Source: Cyclobacteriaceae bacterium
GTDB taxonomy: Bacteria; Bacteroidota; Bacteroidia; Cytophagales; Cyclobacteriaceae
Direction: 5' to 3'
DNA: 37,284 nucleotides
NCBI GenBank assembly: GCA_027067135.1
Contig: JAMOMJ010000261.1
Span: 1-37,284, forward strand
Below, piece by piece: positions 8,467-17,964 of the stretch. Each line of letters begins with the position of its first letter. Position 1 is the stretch's first letter. Under the pieces are notes generated by a model that worked only from the letters and a program-made list of their open reading frames with translations, was not told where the DNA came from and made no database searches. A program made the translations under genes and the position numbers.

Positions 8467-10020
8467 TTAGTTTTTACGTAAAAGCTCCGTTAGCGAAGTG
8501 CTTTTTTCAAGCGTTACTCTAACCTCTCCTATAGCTACCCTCACTTGCTCCATACTGTCACGGTCTCGAATGGTTACTGTATTATCTTCCAACGTTTGGT
8601 GGTCAATTGTAACGCAGTATGGTGTGCCAATGGCATCTTGTCTGCGGTAACGCTTGCCAATGGCATCTTTTTCATCGTATTGAGCTGTGAAATCAAATTT
8701 TAACTCATCGATTAGCTCACGTGCTTTTTCGGGCAAACCATCTTTTTTGGTTAATGGCAATACCGCTACTTTAGTTGGTGCTAAAGCAGGAGGAATGTTC
8801 AGTACTATCCGTTCTGACCCATCTTCCAAGGTTTCTTCATTATAAGCTGCTGAAAGCACGGCCAAAAACATTCGATCGAGACCAATAGATGTTTCTACCA
8901 CAAAAGGCACATAGTTTTTGTTTTCTTGCGGATCGAAGAATTGTAATTTTTTACCAGAATGGTTTTCGTGGGCGGTTAAATCAAAATCGGTTCTTGAGTG
9001 AATACCTTCCAGCTCTTTAAATCCCATAGGAAAATCATATTCAATATCGGCCGCAGCATTGGCGTAATGCGCCAAGTTTAAATGATTGTGAAAACGGTAG
9101 CTGTTTTCGCCTAAGCCAAGAGCCTTATGCCATTTCATTCGTTTTTCTTTCCATTTTTCGTACCAGTCGAGTTCATCACCTGGTTTTACAAAAAACTGCA
9201 TTTCCATTTGCTCAAACTCACGCATTCTAAAAATAAACTGGCGGGCAATAATTTCGTTTCTAAAGGCTTTGCCAATTTGGGCAATCCCAAATGGCAGTTT
9301 CATTCTTGCAGATTTTTGCACGTTTAAATAGTTTACAAAAATACCTTGTGCTGTTTCCGGGCGTAAGTAAATGGTGCTGGCCTCTCCGGCAACTGAGCCC
9401 AGCTCAGTAGAAAACATAAGATTAAATTGCCTTACATCAGTCCAGTTTTTAGAACCAGAAACAGGACAGGAAATGTCTAAATCTTCAATAAGTGTTTTAA
9501 AGTCGTCATAGTTTTGGGTGTCAATTGCCTCTTGCATTCGTTTTTCAATACTGGCAATTTTCTCTTTATAGCCAACCACTCTTGGGTTGGTAGAAACAAA
9601 TTCTTCTTTGTTAAAGGCATCACCAAAACGCTTAGCGGCCTTCGCTACTTCTTTGTTTATTTTACCTTCAATTTTGGCAATATGGTCTTCTACCAATACA
9701 TCGGCACGGTATCGTTTTTTAGAATCCTTATTATCAATTAACGGGTCGTTAAAGGCATCTACATGGCCTGAGGCTTTCCAAGTAGTGGGGTGCATAAAAA
9801 TAGCGGAATCAATGCCCACAATATTCTCATTCATTTGCACCATCGATTTCCACCAATATTGCTTAATGTTATTCTTAAGCTCAACCCCATTTTGACCGTA
9901 ATCGTACGTGGCAGCAAGCCCATCGTAAATTTCACTTGAAGGAAAAATAAAGCCGTACTCTTTAGAATGCGAGACGATTTTTTTCAAAAGGTTATCATCA
10001 TTTTTTGCCATAGGCGGCAA
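8467..10020 (-). CDS. glyQS: Glycyl-tRNA synthetase (class II, alpha2 type)
   Basis: YGFIFPSSEIYDGLAATYDYGQNGVELKNNIKQYWWKSMV; RPETAQGIFVNYLNVQKSARMKLPFGIAQIGKAFRNEI; VVETSIGLDRMFLAVL. Confidence 0.97.
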   Translation of the reverse strand: MPPMAKNDDNLLKKIVSHSKEYGFIFPSSEIYDGLAATYDYGQNGVELKNNIKQYWWKSMVQMNENIVGIDSAIFMHPTTWKASGHVDAFNDPLIDNKDSKKRYRADVLVEDHIAKIEGKINKEVAKAAKRFGDAFNKEEFVSTNPRVVGYKEKIASIEKRMQEAIDTQNYDDFKTLIEDLDISCPVSGSKNWTDVRQFNLMFSTELGSVAGEASTIYLRPETAQGIFVNYLNVQKSARMKLPFGIAQIGKAFRNEIIARQFIFRMREFEQMEMQFFVKPGDELDWYEKWKEKRMKWHKALGLGENSYRFHNHLNLAHYANAAADIEYDFPMGFKELEGIHSRTDFDLTAHENHSGKKLQFFDPQENKNYVPFVVETSIGLDRMFLAVLSAAYNEETLEDGSERIVLNIPPALAPTKVAVLPLTKKDGLPEKARELIDELKFDFTAQYDEKDAIGKRYRRQDAIGTPYCVTIDHQTLEDNTVTIRDRDSMEQVRVAIGEVRVTLEKSTSLTELLRKN

Positions 10021-10166
10021 AGTTAGTTATTTGTAAAAAGTTATCGGTTATTAGTAGCCAAACTTTAGTGAAACTATGAATCAACTGGAGACTCCTTGAC
10101 AAAAAGTGGAGATATTTTGAAGTTGCAGGGCATATAATTAGTATGTCACCTGCTAACTTAGATTTT

Positions 10167-12092
10167 TTAATATCCAAATTTAAGTGAGACCTCTGCTAAA
10201 CTTTTCTTAGAGCCTACCATCGTTAGTGTATCGCCTGCTCTAAGGCGGGTATAACCGTGGGATATTATTAAATTGCCCCTTCGTTTTACAGATAGGATAA
10301 TAACATCCGCAGGCAACCTTAAATTACGAATAAGTAAACCTTGGATATCGGTATTGAGCACCTGAACATCCACAGTATCCTGATCGCTTTCCATACCAAG
10401 TAGTAAGGAAGCTGCTTGCGGGGAACGCACAAAGTGATCGAGCAGAGAAACAATGGCAGTGGATGGATCTACAATAAGGGCTCCTAAATCGTGAAATTTG
10501 TTAAAGTTATGTCTGTTATTTAACCGAACCACCACATCACTTGTGCCAATATGTTCATAAATGAGGTTACATAAAATTAAATTTTCTTCATCGGTTAACA
10601 TTAACACTACCGCTTCAGAGAGCTTAGTGTCTAGATTATTGAGTGTTTCCAAACTAAGGTCAGAAATATGAAAGATGTCAAGATCTTCGTATTCATCTTT
10701 ATTAATGTCGTGCTTTAAAGTGGCCATTTTAACTTCCCATCCTGATTCGATGAGTTGCCTTGCGAGTGCTACCGACTGAGGTTCGAAGCCGAAAATTATG
10801 GCATCTTTAATACCATCAAAGGCTGGTGTATCTGCTCTGGTATGCCCTTCTTTTACTTTATTAATAGACCATTTAAAGAGTGGAGGCCCTACTATTTGGT
10901 TCACTACAATAACGGCAATTACAATGGTTGAAAACTGAACACCCCACTCAGGGAATGTGTTTGTTACTATTGTTGCAAGGCCGAGACCAACACCTGCTTG
11001 TGTAACATAAGGCATCCAGGCCAAACGCTTAAACAAAGGAGAATCGCCAGAGAGGGCTCCACCTATATATCCTCCTATCATTAATGAAATTAACCGAATA
11101 ATAAATAGCATAAAGGCGATCCCTGCCACTTCCGAAAGCATATCTAATTGCAAGCTGGCTCCTGCTAATAAGAAAAAAGGAACATAAATGTATTTTCCTG
11201 ACCGTTCTAAAATTCTTAGAAACTCTGGCCTGTATTTACTATAGTTGGTAACCCAGAAGCTGGCAATTATACACACTAACAAAGGTTCGATACTAATGCT
11301 GTGCTGGAAAAGGCCAAATGTATAATCATCTAACCAATAATGGAGGGCATACATCAGATAACCTCCTGTTAGGATTATCCATGCTTTATAAATTTGCTTC
11401 CAATTGGTTTGCAGAACTTTCGTAAGAAAAAACCCCAATAGAAAACCTGTAATAATACTTGCAACTAATTCTAATAGGAGAATTCCTGCAAAGCCCAAAC
11501 TAAGTTGCGTGTCTTCAAATAGAGCAATTGAAACCTCTAAACAAAAAGAAAAGAGAAGTATTACAAAGACATCTTTAAGTACAGTAACACCAATAGCCGT
11601 TTGTACAAAGGGCCCTTTTGCACGCATTTCGTTTACAACAGCAATGGCTGAAGCAGGAGACCGAGCCACAAAAATAACAGCAAACAAAGAAGAAGCGGCT
11701 AAACGGAGTGTGACAGAAAACTCCTGCATAAAAGGAATGAAACCAGATAGGAAGAAAACAGCCATTCCACTAATGAAAAAAGTTACTACCAGTTGGCTAA
11801 TGGTCATCCATTTGATACTATCAATACGGCTACGCATTTCACGTAGGTAGAGCTCGGCACTAGCGGCAAAGGCAATATACGCAAGAGCAAAATCATTAAT
11901 AAACCCTAAATGACCTATAGATGAAGCAGTAATTAGATTGATAATAAAAGGGCCGGTTAAAATTCCAGTAATTAACAACCCTGTTATTAAAGGAAGCTTG
12001 ATTTTTCTAAAATAACCCGCAATTTGAGCCGCAGACATGGCGACTACACCAAAACCAATAATTGCTACTAAAATTGCTACATTCTGATTCAT
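10167..12092 (-). CDS. Cation:proton antiporter (CPA2/Kef type) with TrkA-N and TrkA-C domains
   Basis: Many TM segments, ARSPASAIAVVNEMRAKGPFVQTAIGVTVLKDVFVI, then AIIFGFEPQSVALARQLIESGWEVKMAT (Rossmann) and TrkA-C (DVIILSVKRRGNLIISHGYTRLRAGDTLTMVGS). Confidence 0.9.
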   Translation of the reverse strand: MNQNVAILVAIIGFGVVAMSAAQIAGYFRKIKLPLITGLLITGILTGPFIINLITASSIGHLGFINDFALAYIAFAASAELYLREMRSRIDSIKWMTISQLVVTFFISGMAVFFLSGFIPFMQEFSVTLRLAASSLFAVIFVARSPASAIAVVNEMRAKGPFVQTAIGVTVLKDVFVILLFSFCLEVSIALFEDTQLSLGFAGILLLELVASIITGFLLGFFLTKVLQTNWKQIYKAWIILTGGYLMYALHYWLDDYTFGLFQHSISIEPLLVCIIASFWVTNYSKYRPEFLRILERSGKYIYVPFFLLAGASLQLDMLSEVAGIAFMLFIIRLISLMIGGYIGGALSGDSPLFKRLAWMPYVTQAGVGLGLATIVTNTFPEWGVQFSTIVIAVIVVNQIVGPPLFKWSINKVKEGHTRADTPAFDGIKDAIIFGFEPQSVALARQLIESGWEVKMATLKHDINKDEYEDLDIFHISDLSLETLNNLDTKLSEAVVLMLTDEENLILCNLIYEHIGTSDVVVRLNNRHNFNKFHDLGALIVDPSTAIVSLLDHFVRSPQAASLLLGMESDQDTVDVQVLNTDIQGLLIRNLRLPADVIILSVKRRGNLIISHGYTRLRAGDTLTMVGSKKSLAEVSLKFGY

Positions 12093-12205
12093 AGAAGGGT
12101 TTTATGACTCTAAACTTTAAGATAGTAAATTTTTGTTAGTTGTTCTTAATAATGCAGATTAGAATACCATTAGAATATTTATAACCCGAGGTTAAATGGC
12201 AATGT

Positions 12206-12234
12206 GGTTATAGCAAATTAGTGTTTGCTATAAC
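12206..12234. repeat. Hairpin with 12-bp perfect stem overlapping the nitronate monooxygenase stop codon
   Basis: ggttatagcaaa (12206-12217) / tttgctataacc (12223-12234). Confidence 0.6.
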
Positions 12235-13181
12235 CCTTTTACAAGATCCGCAATAATTTCCTTTAAAGGTCGAATAGATTTTACCGATTCAATGGCTGGG
12301 CCGGCTACCCATACATTTTGGTAAGTGGCGCTAAAAGCTGCTTTTTCAATCTTTTTCATGCCGTTGTACATAATAAGCATTTTAACATACTTTTTGAGCC
12401 ATTTATTTTTTTTAAGAAGCCACTCTAAAAAGTTTTTCTTGGTACCAACTTGCTGAACATAAGGAGTGTTGATAACTGTAATGGCGGTACCAGAAATTTT
12501 GGTTGATAGAATGATGTCTTTTTCACCATAATCGACCATTGCCTGTTTGTAATCCTGGCCAATGGGAGCTTCATCGCAAGCAATAAAAATGGTGCCTACT
12601 TGTACCCCTGCAGCACCAAGCTTCATAGCCTCTTTTATATCAGCACTTTTTGCAACACCACCAGCGGAAATAATAGGAATGGAACAGTTATTGGTTAATT
12701 CTTTAAGAAGGTCTTCGGGAGATGTTCCTCCACAATGGCCTCCAGCCCGGTTATTAACAGCAACAATTCCATCTGCGCCAAGTTCTTCCACTTTCTTGGC
12801 AAATTTTAAATCAATCACATCGCAAAATACTTTGATGCCGATTTTATGGGCCTGTTCAATTACTTCTCTAGGGCTTCCAAGGGAAGTAATGATATAGTCA
12901 ACCTTTAGTTCGATTAATGTTTTTAGCTGCGATTTATACTTTGGGTTTGATTTGTTAACAATAAGGTTTACACCAAACGGTTTATCACTATGCGCTTTGA
13001 TTTCTGCTATCGCATCTCTCAACTCTTGGTCAGTTCTGTAATTAAGCGCAGGAAAGGCAGCGGTTACACCAGCATCTAACGCAGCTTTAACCATAGCTGT
13101 ATTAGAAATTAAAAACATAGGCGCCACAATAACGGGGTACTGTATGCCTAAGAGTTGATTGAGCGTTTGTGGAGTTTTCAA
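12228..13181 (-). CDS. Nitronate monooxygenase (2-nitropropane dioxygenase family)
   Basis: LGIQYPVIVAPMFLISNTAMVKAALDAGVTAAFPALNYRT; GADGIVAVNNRAGGHCGG; PIISAGGVAKSADIKEAMKLGAAGVQVGTIF. Confidence 0.93.
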   Translation of the reverse strand: MKTPQTLNQLLGIQYPVIVAPMFLISNTAMVKAALDAGVTAAFPALNYRTDQELRDAIAEIKAHSDKPFGVNLIVNKSNPKYKSQLKTLIELKVDYIITSLGSPREVIEQAHKIGIKVFCDVIDLKFAKKVEELGADGIVAVNNRAGGHCGGTSPEDLLKELTNNCSIPIISAGGVAKSADIKEAMKLGAAGVQVGTIFIACDEAPIGQDYKQAMVDYGEKDIILSTKISGTAITVINTPYVQQVGTKKNFLEWLLKKNKWLKKYVKMLIMYNGMKKIEKAAFSATYQNVWVAGPAIESVKSIRPLKEIIADLVKGL

Positions 13182-13248
13182 GTAATTGAGGTTAAATAAA
13201 AATAATTTTAAAGATAAGTAGATTTACACGACAGAGCTCATAGATTGA

Positions 13249-14211
13249 TTATTTATCCCTTGACTTAAGCTGCGAAAAGTAGTGAACTAAAGAATTTTGA
13301 TTAGTTGAATTAATTGTTGTGAGTATGGTATTCCCTTTTTGCTCATATCTGGCAATCATGTTCATAACTTCTTCTTTCATGTTAATTTCATCGAAAATAA
13401 CAGATATAGCTTTAACTTTATTCTTGGCTTCATCATTATGAGAGTTATATAAATCGAGCAGAGAACGTTTGTTACCTGATAATTCCAATGCTTTTGTAAT
13501 CAAAATGGATTTCTTTTTATTAATAATGTCGCCCCCAATTTGTTTACCAAAGCCATCACCTCCATACAAATCGAGGAGGTCGTCTTGTAATTGAAAAGCC
13601 AGGCCAAGATTTACACCTATTTCATACAGTTTATCACTTTCTTCGGTTGGTGCGCCTGCTAGAATGGCTCCCATTTCTAAACTAAATCCTAAAAGCACAG
13701 CCGTTTTCTGGCGGATCATTTCTAAATATTCTTCCACAGAAACGGAAGGTAATTTTTCGAAATCCATATCCTTTTGCTGACCTTCGCACACTTCTTGAGC
13801 ACAGGTGTTGAATTTTTTAAGAATGGTCGGGAGCACATCTGCTGGAGCGTTGCTCAGCAAATCATAAGCTTTCACCATCATTACATCGCCTGATAAAATG
13901 GCAATATTGGCATCCCATTTTGTATGCACAGTTTCGTTGCCTCTACGGAGTGGTGCTTCGTCCATTATATCATCATGAACGAGTGTAAAATTGTGAAAAA
14001 CCTCTAAAGCTAAAATAGGTAGCACTACTTTTTCAACATCTTTTTTATACAATCGATAGGCCAACATTGCCAGCATGGGTCGCACTCTTTTACCTCCAAT
14101 ACTAAGGATATATTTTATTGGATCATAAAGAGTTGCAGGGTCTTTGGGGAGGGCAAGTTCTTTGAGACCAGCGTTAATTTTTTCTAAAAGTTGAGTTAGT
14201 TCTTTATTCAT
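13249..14211 (-). CDS. Polyprenyl synthetase family protein
   Basis: GGKRVRPMLAMLAYRLY, LVHDDIMDEAPLRRG (first Asp-rich motif), LGLAFQLQDDLLDLYGG (second Asp-rich motif). Confidence 0.95.
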   Translation of the reverse strand: MNKELTQLLEKINAGLKELALPKDPATLYDPIKYILSIGGKRVRPMLAMLAYRLYKKDVEKVVLPILALEVFHNFTLVHDDIMDEAPLRRGNETVHTKWDANIAILSGDVMMVKAYDLLSNAPADVLPTILKKFNTCAQEVCEGQQKDMDFEKLPSVSVEEYLEMIRQKTAVLLGFSLEMGAILAGAPTEESDKLYEIGVNLGLAFQLQDDLLDLYGGDGFGKQIGGDIINKKKSILITKALELSGNKRSLLDLYNSHNDEAKNKVKAISVIFDEINMKEEVMNMIARYEQKGNTILTTINSTNQNSLVHYFSQLKSRDK

Positions 14212-14261
14212 ACGTTAGCCACAAAGGCAGAAAGAAACAAAGTTACACAAAGAGGTTGGCC

Positions 14262-14344
14262 GTAAAGGCGCAGAGACGCAAAGTTTTTTATCGGTATTTA
14301 CTCGAATGCAGCTTTTTGTTTATTTTCTTAGCGTCTTTGCGGTT
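14262..14344. repeat. Degenerate inverted repeat (ccgtaaaggcgcagagacgcaaag ... cttagcgtctttgcggtt)
   Basis: Opposing arms with several mismatches, filling the gap between the synthetase and the rnr stop. Confidence 0.55.
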
Positions 14345-16502
14345 AATTTTCTTCCACAAACGCTAAATCAATCGTTCTACGATTTATGTTGGTATCAATT
14401 ACTTCCACTACTACCTTGTCTCCTAAGCTCAGCATCTTCTTATTGCGCTTGCCAATAATGCGATAATTGTCTTCGTCAAACTCGTAAAAATCATCTGTCA
14501 TTTCACTCATTCGAACCATGCCTTCGCATTTGGTTTCGGTAATTTCTACAAAAATACCCCACTCGGTTAACCCAGTAATTACACCGTTGTAAGGTTTGTC
14601 TTCGGCATTTTGCATAAACTCAACCTGCTTATACTTAATGGATGCGCGTTCGGCTTCAGCAGCTCTTTTTTCCATATCAGAACTGTGGAGGCAAAGCTCT
14701 TCATATTCGTCTTCACTTACTGATTTACCACCACTTAAATAGTGCTGCAATAATCGGTGCACCATCATATCGGGGTAACGCCTAATGGGCGAAGTAAAGT
14801 GTGTATAATGTGTAAATGCTAACCCAAAATGGCCGTTTGGCTCAGTGGTATATTTGGCTTTGGCCATAGAGCGAATGGCTAATGATTGAAGCACATTCTC
14901 CTCAGGCTTACCTTCAATTTCTGCTATAAGGTTATTAATGGAATTAGATATCCTATTTCCTTCTACATCTAATTCGTGACCAAAACGTTTGGCAAAGATG
15001 GCAAAGGTGTTGATTTTTTCAGGATCTGGGCTATCATGGGTTCTATACACAAAAGTATTCCTTTCTTTTCCTTTGTGGAGGTCGAACACATATTGGGCTA
15101 CTCGTTTGTTGGCTAGTAGCATAAATTCTTCCACCAGTTTATGTGCATCAACACGCACTTTAGGAACAACCCTTAACGGAGTTCCATCTTCTGTCAGTTC
15201 AAACCGAACTTCGGTAGTTTCAAAATTTATAGCACCTCGTTTCGAGCGTTCTTTTTTAAGCGTTTTAGCCAATCGGTTGAGCCCGTTAAGTTCTTTCGCA
15301 AAATCTCCTTGTTTAGTTACTATGCCTTCTTGTGCTTCTTCATAGGTAAACCTTCTGTCTGAATGTATGACGGTTCTACCAAACCACTCTTTAACAATTT
15401 GTGCATCTTGCGTAAGCTCAAACACAGCCGAAAAGGTGAGTTTATCTTCGTTTGGACGCAAAGAACAAAGTCCGTTCGAAATATGCTCTGGTAGCATCGG
15501 TATCGTTCTATCTACCAAATAAACCGAAGTGGCTCGTTTAACAGCCTCTTCTTCTAAGGCAGTTTTAGGGCGTACATAATGGGTTACATCGGCAATATGA
15601 ATGCCTATTTCCACATTCCCGTTTTTTAAGGGTTTATAAGAAATGGCATCATCAAAGTCTTTGGCATCAAGAGGGTCAATGGTAAAGGTTGTAACAGATC
15701 TAAAATCTTTACGCTTTTTTATTTCATCTGCTGGGAGTTTATCGTTTAGCTGGTTTGCTTCGTTTTCAACTTTGTTGGGAAACTCAAATGGCAAACCAAA
15801 CTCAGCCATAATCGAATGCATTTCTGCCTCATGTTTTCCTGCGGGTCCTAATACCCGAATCACTTCCCCTTCAGGGTTCTGACCATGGCTCGGCCACTTA
15901 TTAATTTTTACAATTACCTTATCCTTGTGGTTGGCATCCATAACCTTGTTTAATGGTATGAATACATCTATGTGGATTTTGCGGTTATCGGGTACGACAA
16001 AGGCATAGCGTGTGGAAAATTCAATTTTGCCCACTAACTCAGATGATTTTCTTGAAATAATCTTTTCTACTTGCCCTTCGGGGCGTTTGCCATGCTTTGT
16101 TGAAAACACCATTATTTCTACGGTGTCGCCATCCATGGCTTGTTTCAGCAAATCGGTCTTCACCCACACATCTCCATGGTCGGAGTTGGTTACAACATAG
16201 GCAAATCGAGCGTTTACGTGGTCAACGATACCTGTTACAGTTTCTGCTTTTTTAAGACTTTTATAGCTATTTCTTAGCTTCTCTACTTTTCCTTCTCGCG
16301 CAAGCATTTCTAAAATCGGTAACACCGAAGCTTTAGAGGATGAATCGCGAATGTTTAATCGTTTGATTAGTTGTTTACTCGAATATGCCTTGCTGATATT
16401 ACAATCTAGGTAATCAAGGACTTTTGCTTTTATTACTTTAGGGTCAAATTTTCGTTTTCCTCCAATTCGAGGAGCCCTTTTTTTGTTTCGTTTTTTACTC
16501 AT
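14343..16502 (-). CDS. rnr: Ribonuclease R
   Basis: TFTIDPLDAKDFDDAISYKPLKNGNVEIGIHIADVTHYV (RNB catalytic motif), FTSPIRRYPDMMVHRLL, C-terminal S1 domain. Confidence 0.96.
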   Translation of the reverse strand: MSKKRNKKRAPRIGGKRKFDPKVIKAKVLDYLDCNISKAYSSKQLIKRLNIRDSSSKASVLPILEMLAREGKVEKLRNSYKSLKKAETVTGIVDHVNARFAYVVTNSDHGDVWVKTDLLKQAMDGDTVEIMVFSTKHGKRPEGQVEKIISRKSSELVGKIEFSTRYAFVVPDNRKIHIDVFIPLNKVMDANHKDKVIVKINKWPSHGQNPEGEVIRVLGPAGKHEAEMHSIMAEFGLPFEFPNKVENEANQLNDKLPADEIKKRKDFRSVTTFTIDPLDAKDFDDAISYKPLKNGNVEIGIHIADVTHYVRPKTALEEEAVKRATSVYLVDRTIPMLPEHISNGLCSLRPNEDKLTFSAVFELTQDAQIVKEWFGRTVIHSDRRFTYEEAQEGIVTKQGDFAKELNGLNRLAKTLKKERSKRGAINFETTEVRFELTEDGTPLRVVPKVRVDAHKLVEEFMLLANKRVAQYVFDLHKGKERNTFVYRTHDSPDPEKINTFAIFAKRFGHELDVEGNRISNSINNLIAEIEGKPEENVLQSLAIRSMAKAKYTTEPNGHFGLAFTHYTHFTSPIRRYPDMMVHRLLQHYLSGGKSVSEDEYEELCLHSSDMEKRAAEAERASIKYKQVEFMQNAEDKPYNGVITGLTEWGIFVEITETKCEGMVRMSEMTDDFYEFDEDNYRIIGKRNKKMLSLGDKVVVEVIDTNINRRTIDLAFVEEN

Positions 16503-16532
16503 AATTATTGTTCAAAAATACACAAAACATAT

Positions 16533-16648
16533 CGTCATTCCTGCGAAGGCAGGAATCTGTCTTACTTTGTAAGCGTAGAAGTGTGTGTTGTGTTAAATAT
16601 TAAATTTTCTTCCATTCCTACAGATTCCCACCTACGTGGGAATGACGT
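16533..16648. repeat. REP/MITE-like palindrome with nested hairpins
   Basis: cgtcattcctgcgaaggcaggaatctgt ... acagattcccacctacgtgggaatgacg: outer arms complementary, each arm also forms its own hairpin. Confidence 0.85.
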
Positions 16649-16693
16649 AATGGGGGAGAAGGAATGGCATTGTTAACTAGTGATAATGCTAAT

Positions 16694-17416
16694 TTATTCC
16701 ACTATATGGATATTCTTTTCATTTATTAATGGTTGGCCTTTGAGTCGTAATAGCAATTGAGCTGTAACAATTACATCTCTGGCACAGTACTCGGCTATTC
16801 GTTCTAAGCCTTCTTCATTTTCTTCATAATATACTTGGCTTACCTGGCTGCCGTCAATGTCAGATTTACTAGAGGGTATTTCAAAAATGGCAGCTAACAA
16901 ATCAAGTGAAGTGTAATTCTTTCTATCTCCAAATTTCCAAAGCTCCATTGTATCAATATGATTCACTTCCCAAGGCTTTTTAGCAGCCGTGTCTAATAAT
17001 TCTGGGAGTTGGAGGCTATTGACTAATAGCCTTCTAGAGAGATAAGGAAAGTCAAACTCTTTTCCGTTATGACCGCATAGATACGTGGTTTTAGGATTAA
17101 ACTTACTAAGAACTTCAATAAATTTTTCTAAAAGTTCTTTTTCATTATCGCTGGAGATAGCCCGAACTCTAAAATGCCACTCCTCTTTTTGGTACACATA
17201 AAACCCAATGGCAACAACAATTATTTGCCCAAATTCTGCGTAAATACCAGCTCTTTCATGGTACATTTCATCAGGAGTAATTTCGTCTGGGTTTCTTAAT
17301 GTAAACGCTTTTCTATCCCATTGCTTTTGCAATCGTTCTGATAACTCATCATAAGAAGCGGTACTTCTAATGGTTTCAATATCAATAACTAAGATTTCAG
17401 AAAGAGAATAATTCAT
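16694..17416 (-). CDS. Predicted 3'-5' exonuclease, PolB-like (DnaQ fold)
   Basis: ILVIDIETI (DxE), YLCGHNGKEFDFPYLSRRLLVN, WEVNHIDTMELWKFGD, YCARDVIVTAQLLLRL. Confidence 0.88.
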   Translation of the reverse strand: MNYSLSEILVIDIETIRSTASYDELSERLQKQWDRKAFTLRNPDEITPDEMYHERAGIYAEFGQIIVVAIGFYVYQKEEWHFRVRAISSDNEKELLEKFIEVLSKFNPKTTYLCGHNGKEFDFPYLSRRLLVNSLQLPELLDTAAKKPWEVNHIDTMELWKFGDRKNYTSLDLLAAIFEIPSSKSDIDGSQVSQVYYEENEEGLERIAEYCARDVIVTAQLLLRLKGQPLINEKNIHIVE

Positions 17417-17458
17417 ACGTACAATATATGAATAATTAAGTTGTAATCAAATGGATTA

Positions 17459-17689
17459 TTACTTGCCCAATAAGTTGATAAACTCTTCTGGAGTAATATC
17501 AATTTGCCTAAGGATTGCTCTTATTAGCGATCGACCTATATCTCTGCCTTTATGGTGAGGCAAGGTTGTGTATCTGCCATCAGGGTGTCGATAAAAAACA
17601 TGACTACCTTTCTGCCTTTGAACCTTGAAGCCTAAAGAAAGAAGAAGCTTTTCAAATGTTTTAGAATCAACTAAAGGAAGTTTACTCAT
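17459..17689 (-). CDS. hicA: HicA-type toxin
   Basis: GFKVQRQKGSHVFYRHPDGRYTTLPHHKGRDIGRSLIRAILRQIDITPEEF: HicA dsRBD-like fold with catalytic GSH; 4-bp overlap with hicB. Confidence 0.93.
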   Translation of the reverse strand: MSKLPLVDSKTFEKLLLSLGFKVQRQKGSHVFYRHPDGRYTTLPHHKGRDIGRSLIRAILRQIDITPEEFINLLGK

Positions 17690-17916
17690 ACGGCTACAGA
17701 TATTTGTTGGAAACCAACAAACTCTGCAAGGCTTTTAATCTCTTCAGGTTCAAGCTCTTCGAGGCAAAGTTCAACAACTTCTTTTAAATTTTGATGTAGT
17801 TCATCTAATGTTTCAGCCTGAGAGTGGGCTCCAGGAAGATTTGGAACTGTACCAACATAAAGTCCAGTGTCTTTGTCTTTTTCAATCTGTGCTGTAAATT
17901 GATAATTCGATTTCAT
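17686..17916 (-). CDS. hicB: HicB-type antitoxin
   Basis: FTAQIEKDKDTGLYVGTVPNLPGAHSQAETLDELHQNLKEVVELCLEE: HicB partial RNase H fold; directly upstream of hicA. Confidence 0.92.
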   Translation of the reverse strand: MKSNYQFTAQIEKDKDTGLYVGTVPNLPGAHSQAETLDELHQNLKEVVELCLEELEPEEIKSLAEFVGFQQISVAV

Positions 17917-17964
17917 TGTTTTCGATTATAATCAAATATAATCAATCAAAAGGAGTTTACTAAC

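Noticed and set aside
11404-11850. 148-aa + strand ORF inside the antiporter gene
   Set aside because: Antisense shadow of a long, clearly conserved minus-strand CDS. The same applies to other small opposite-strand ORFs within rnr, htpG, rng, glyQS and susC.
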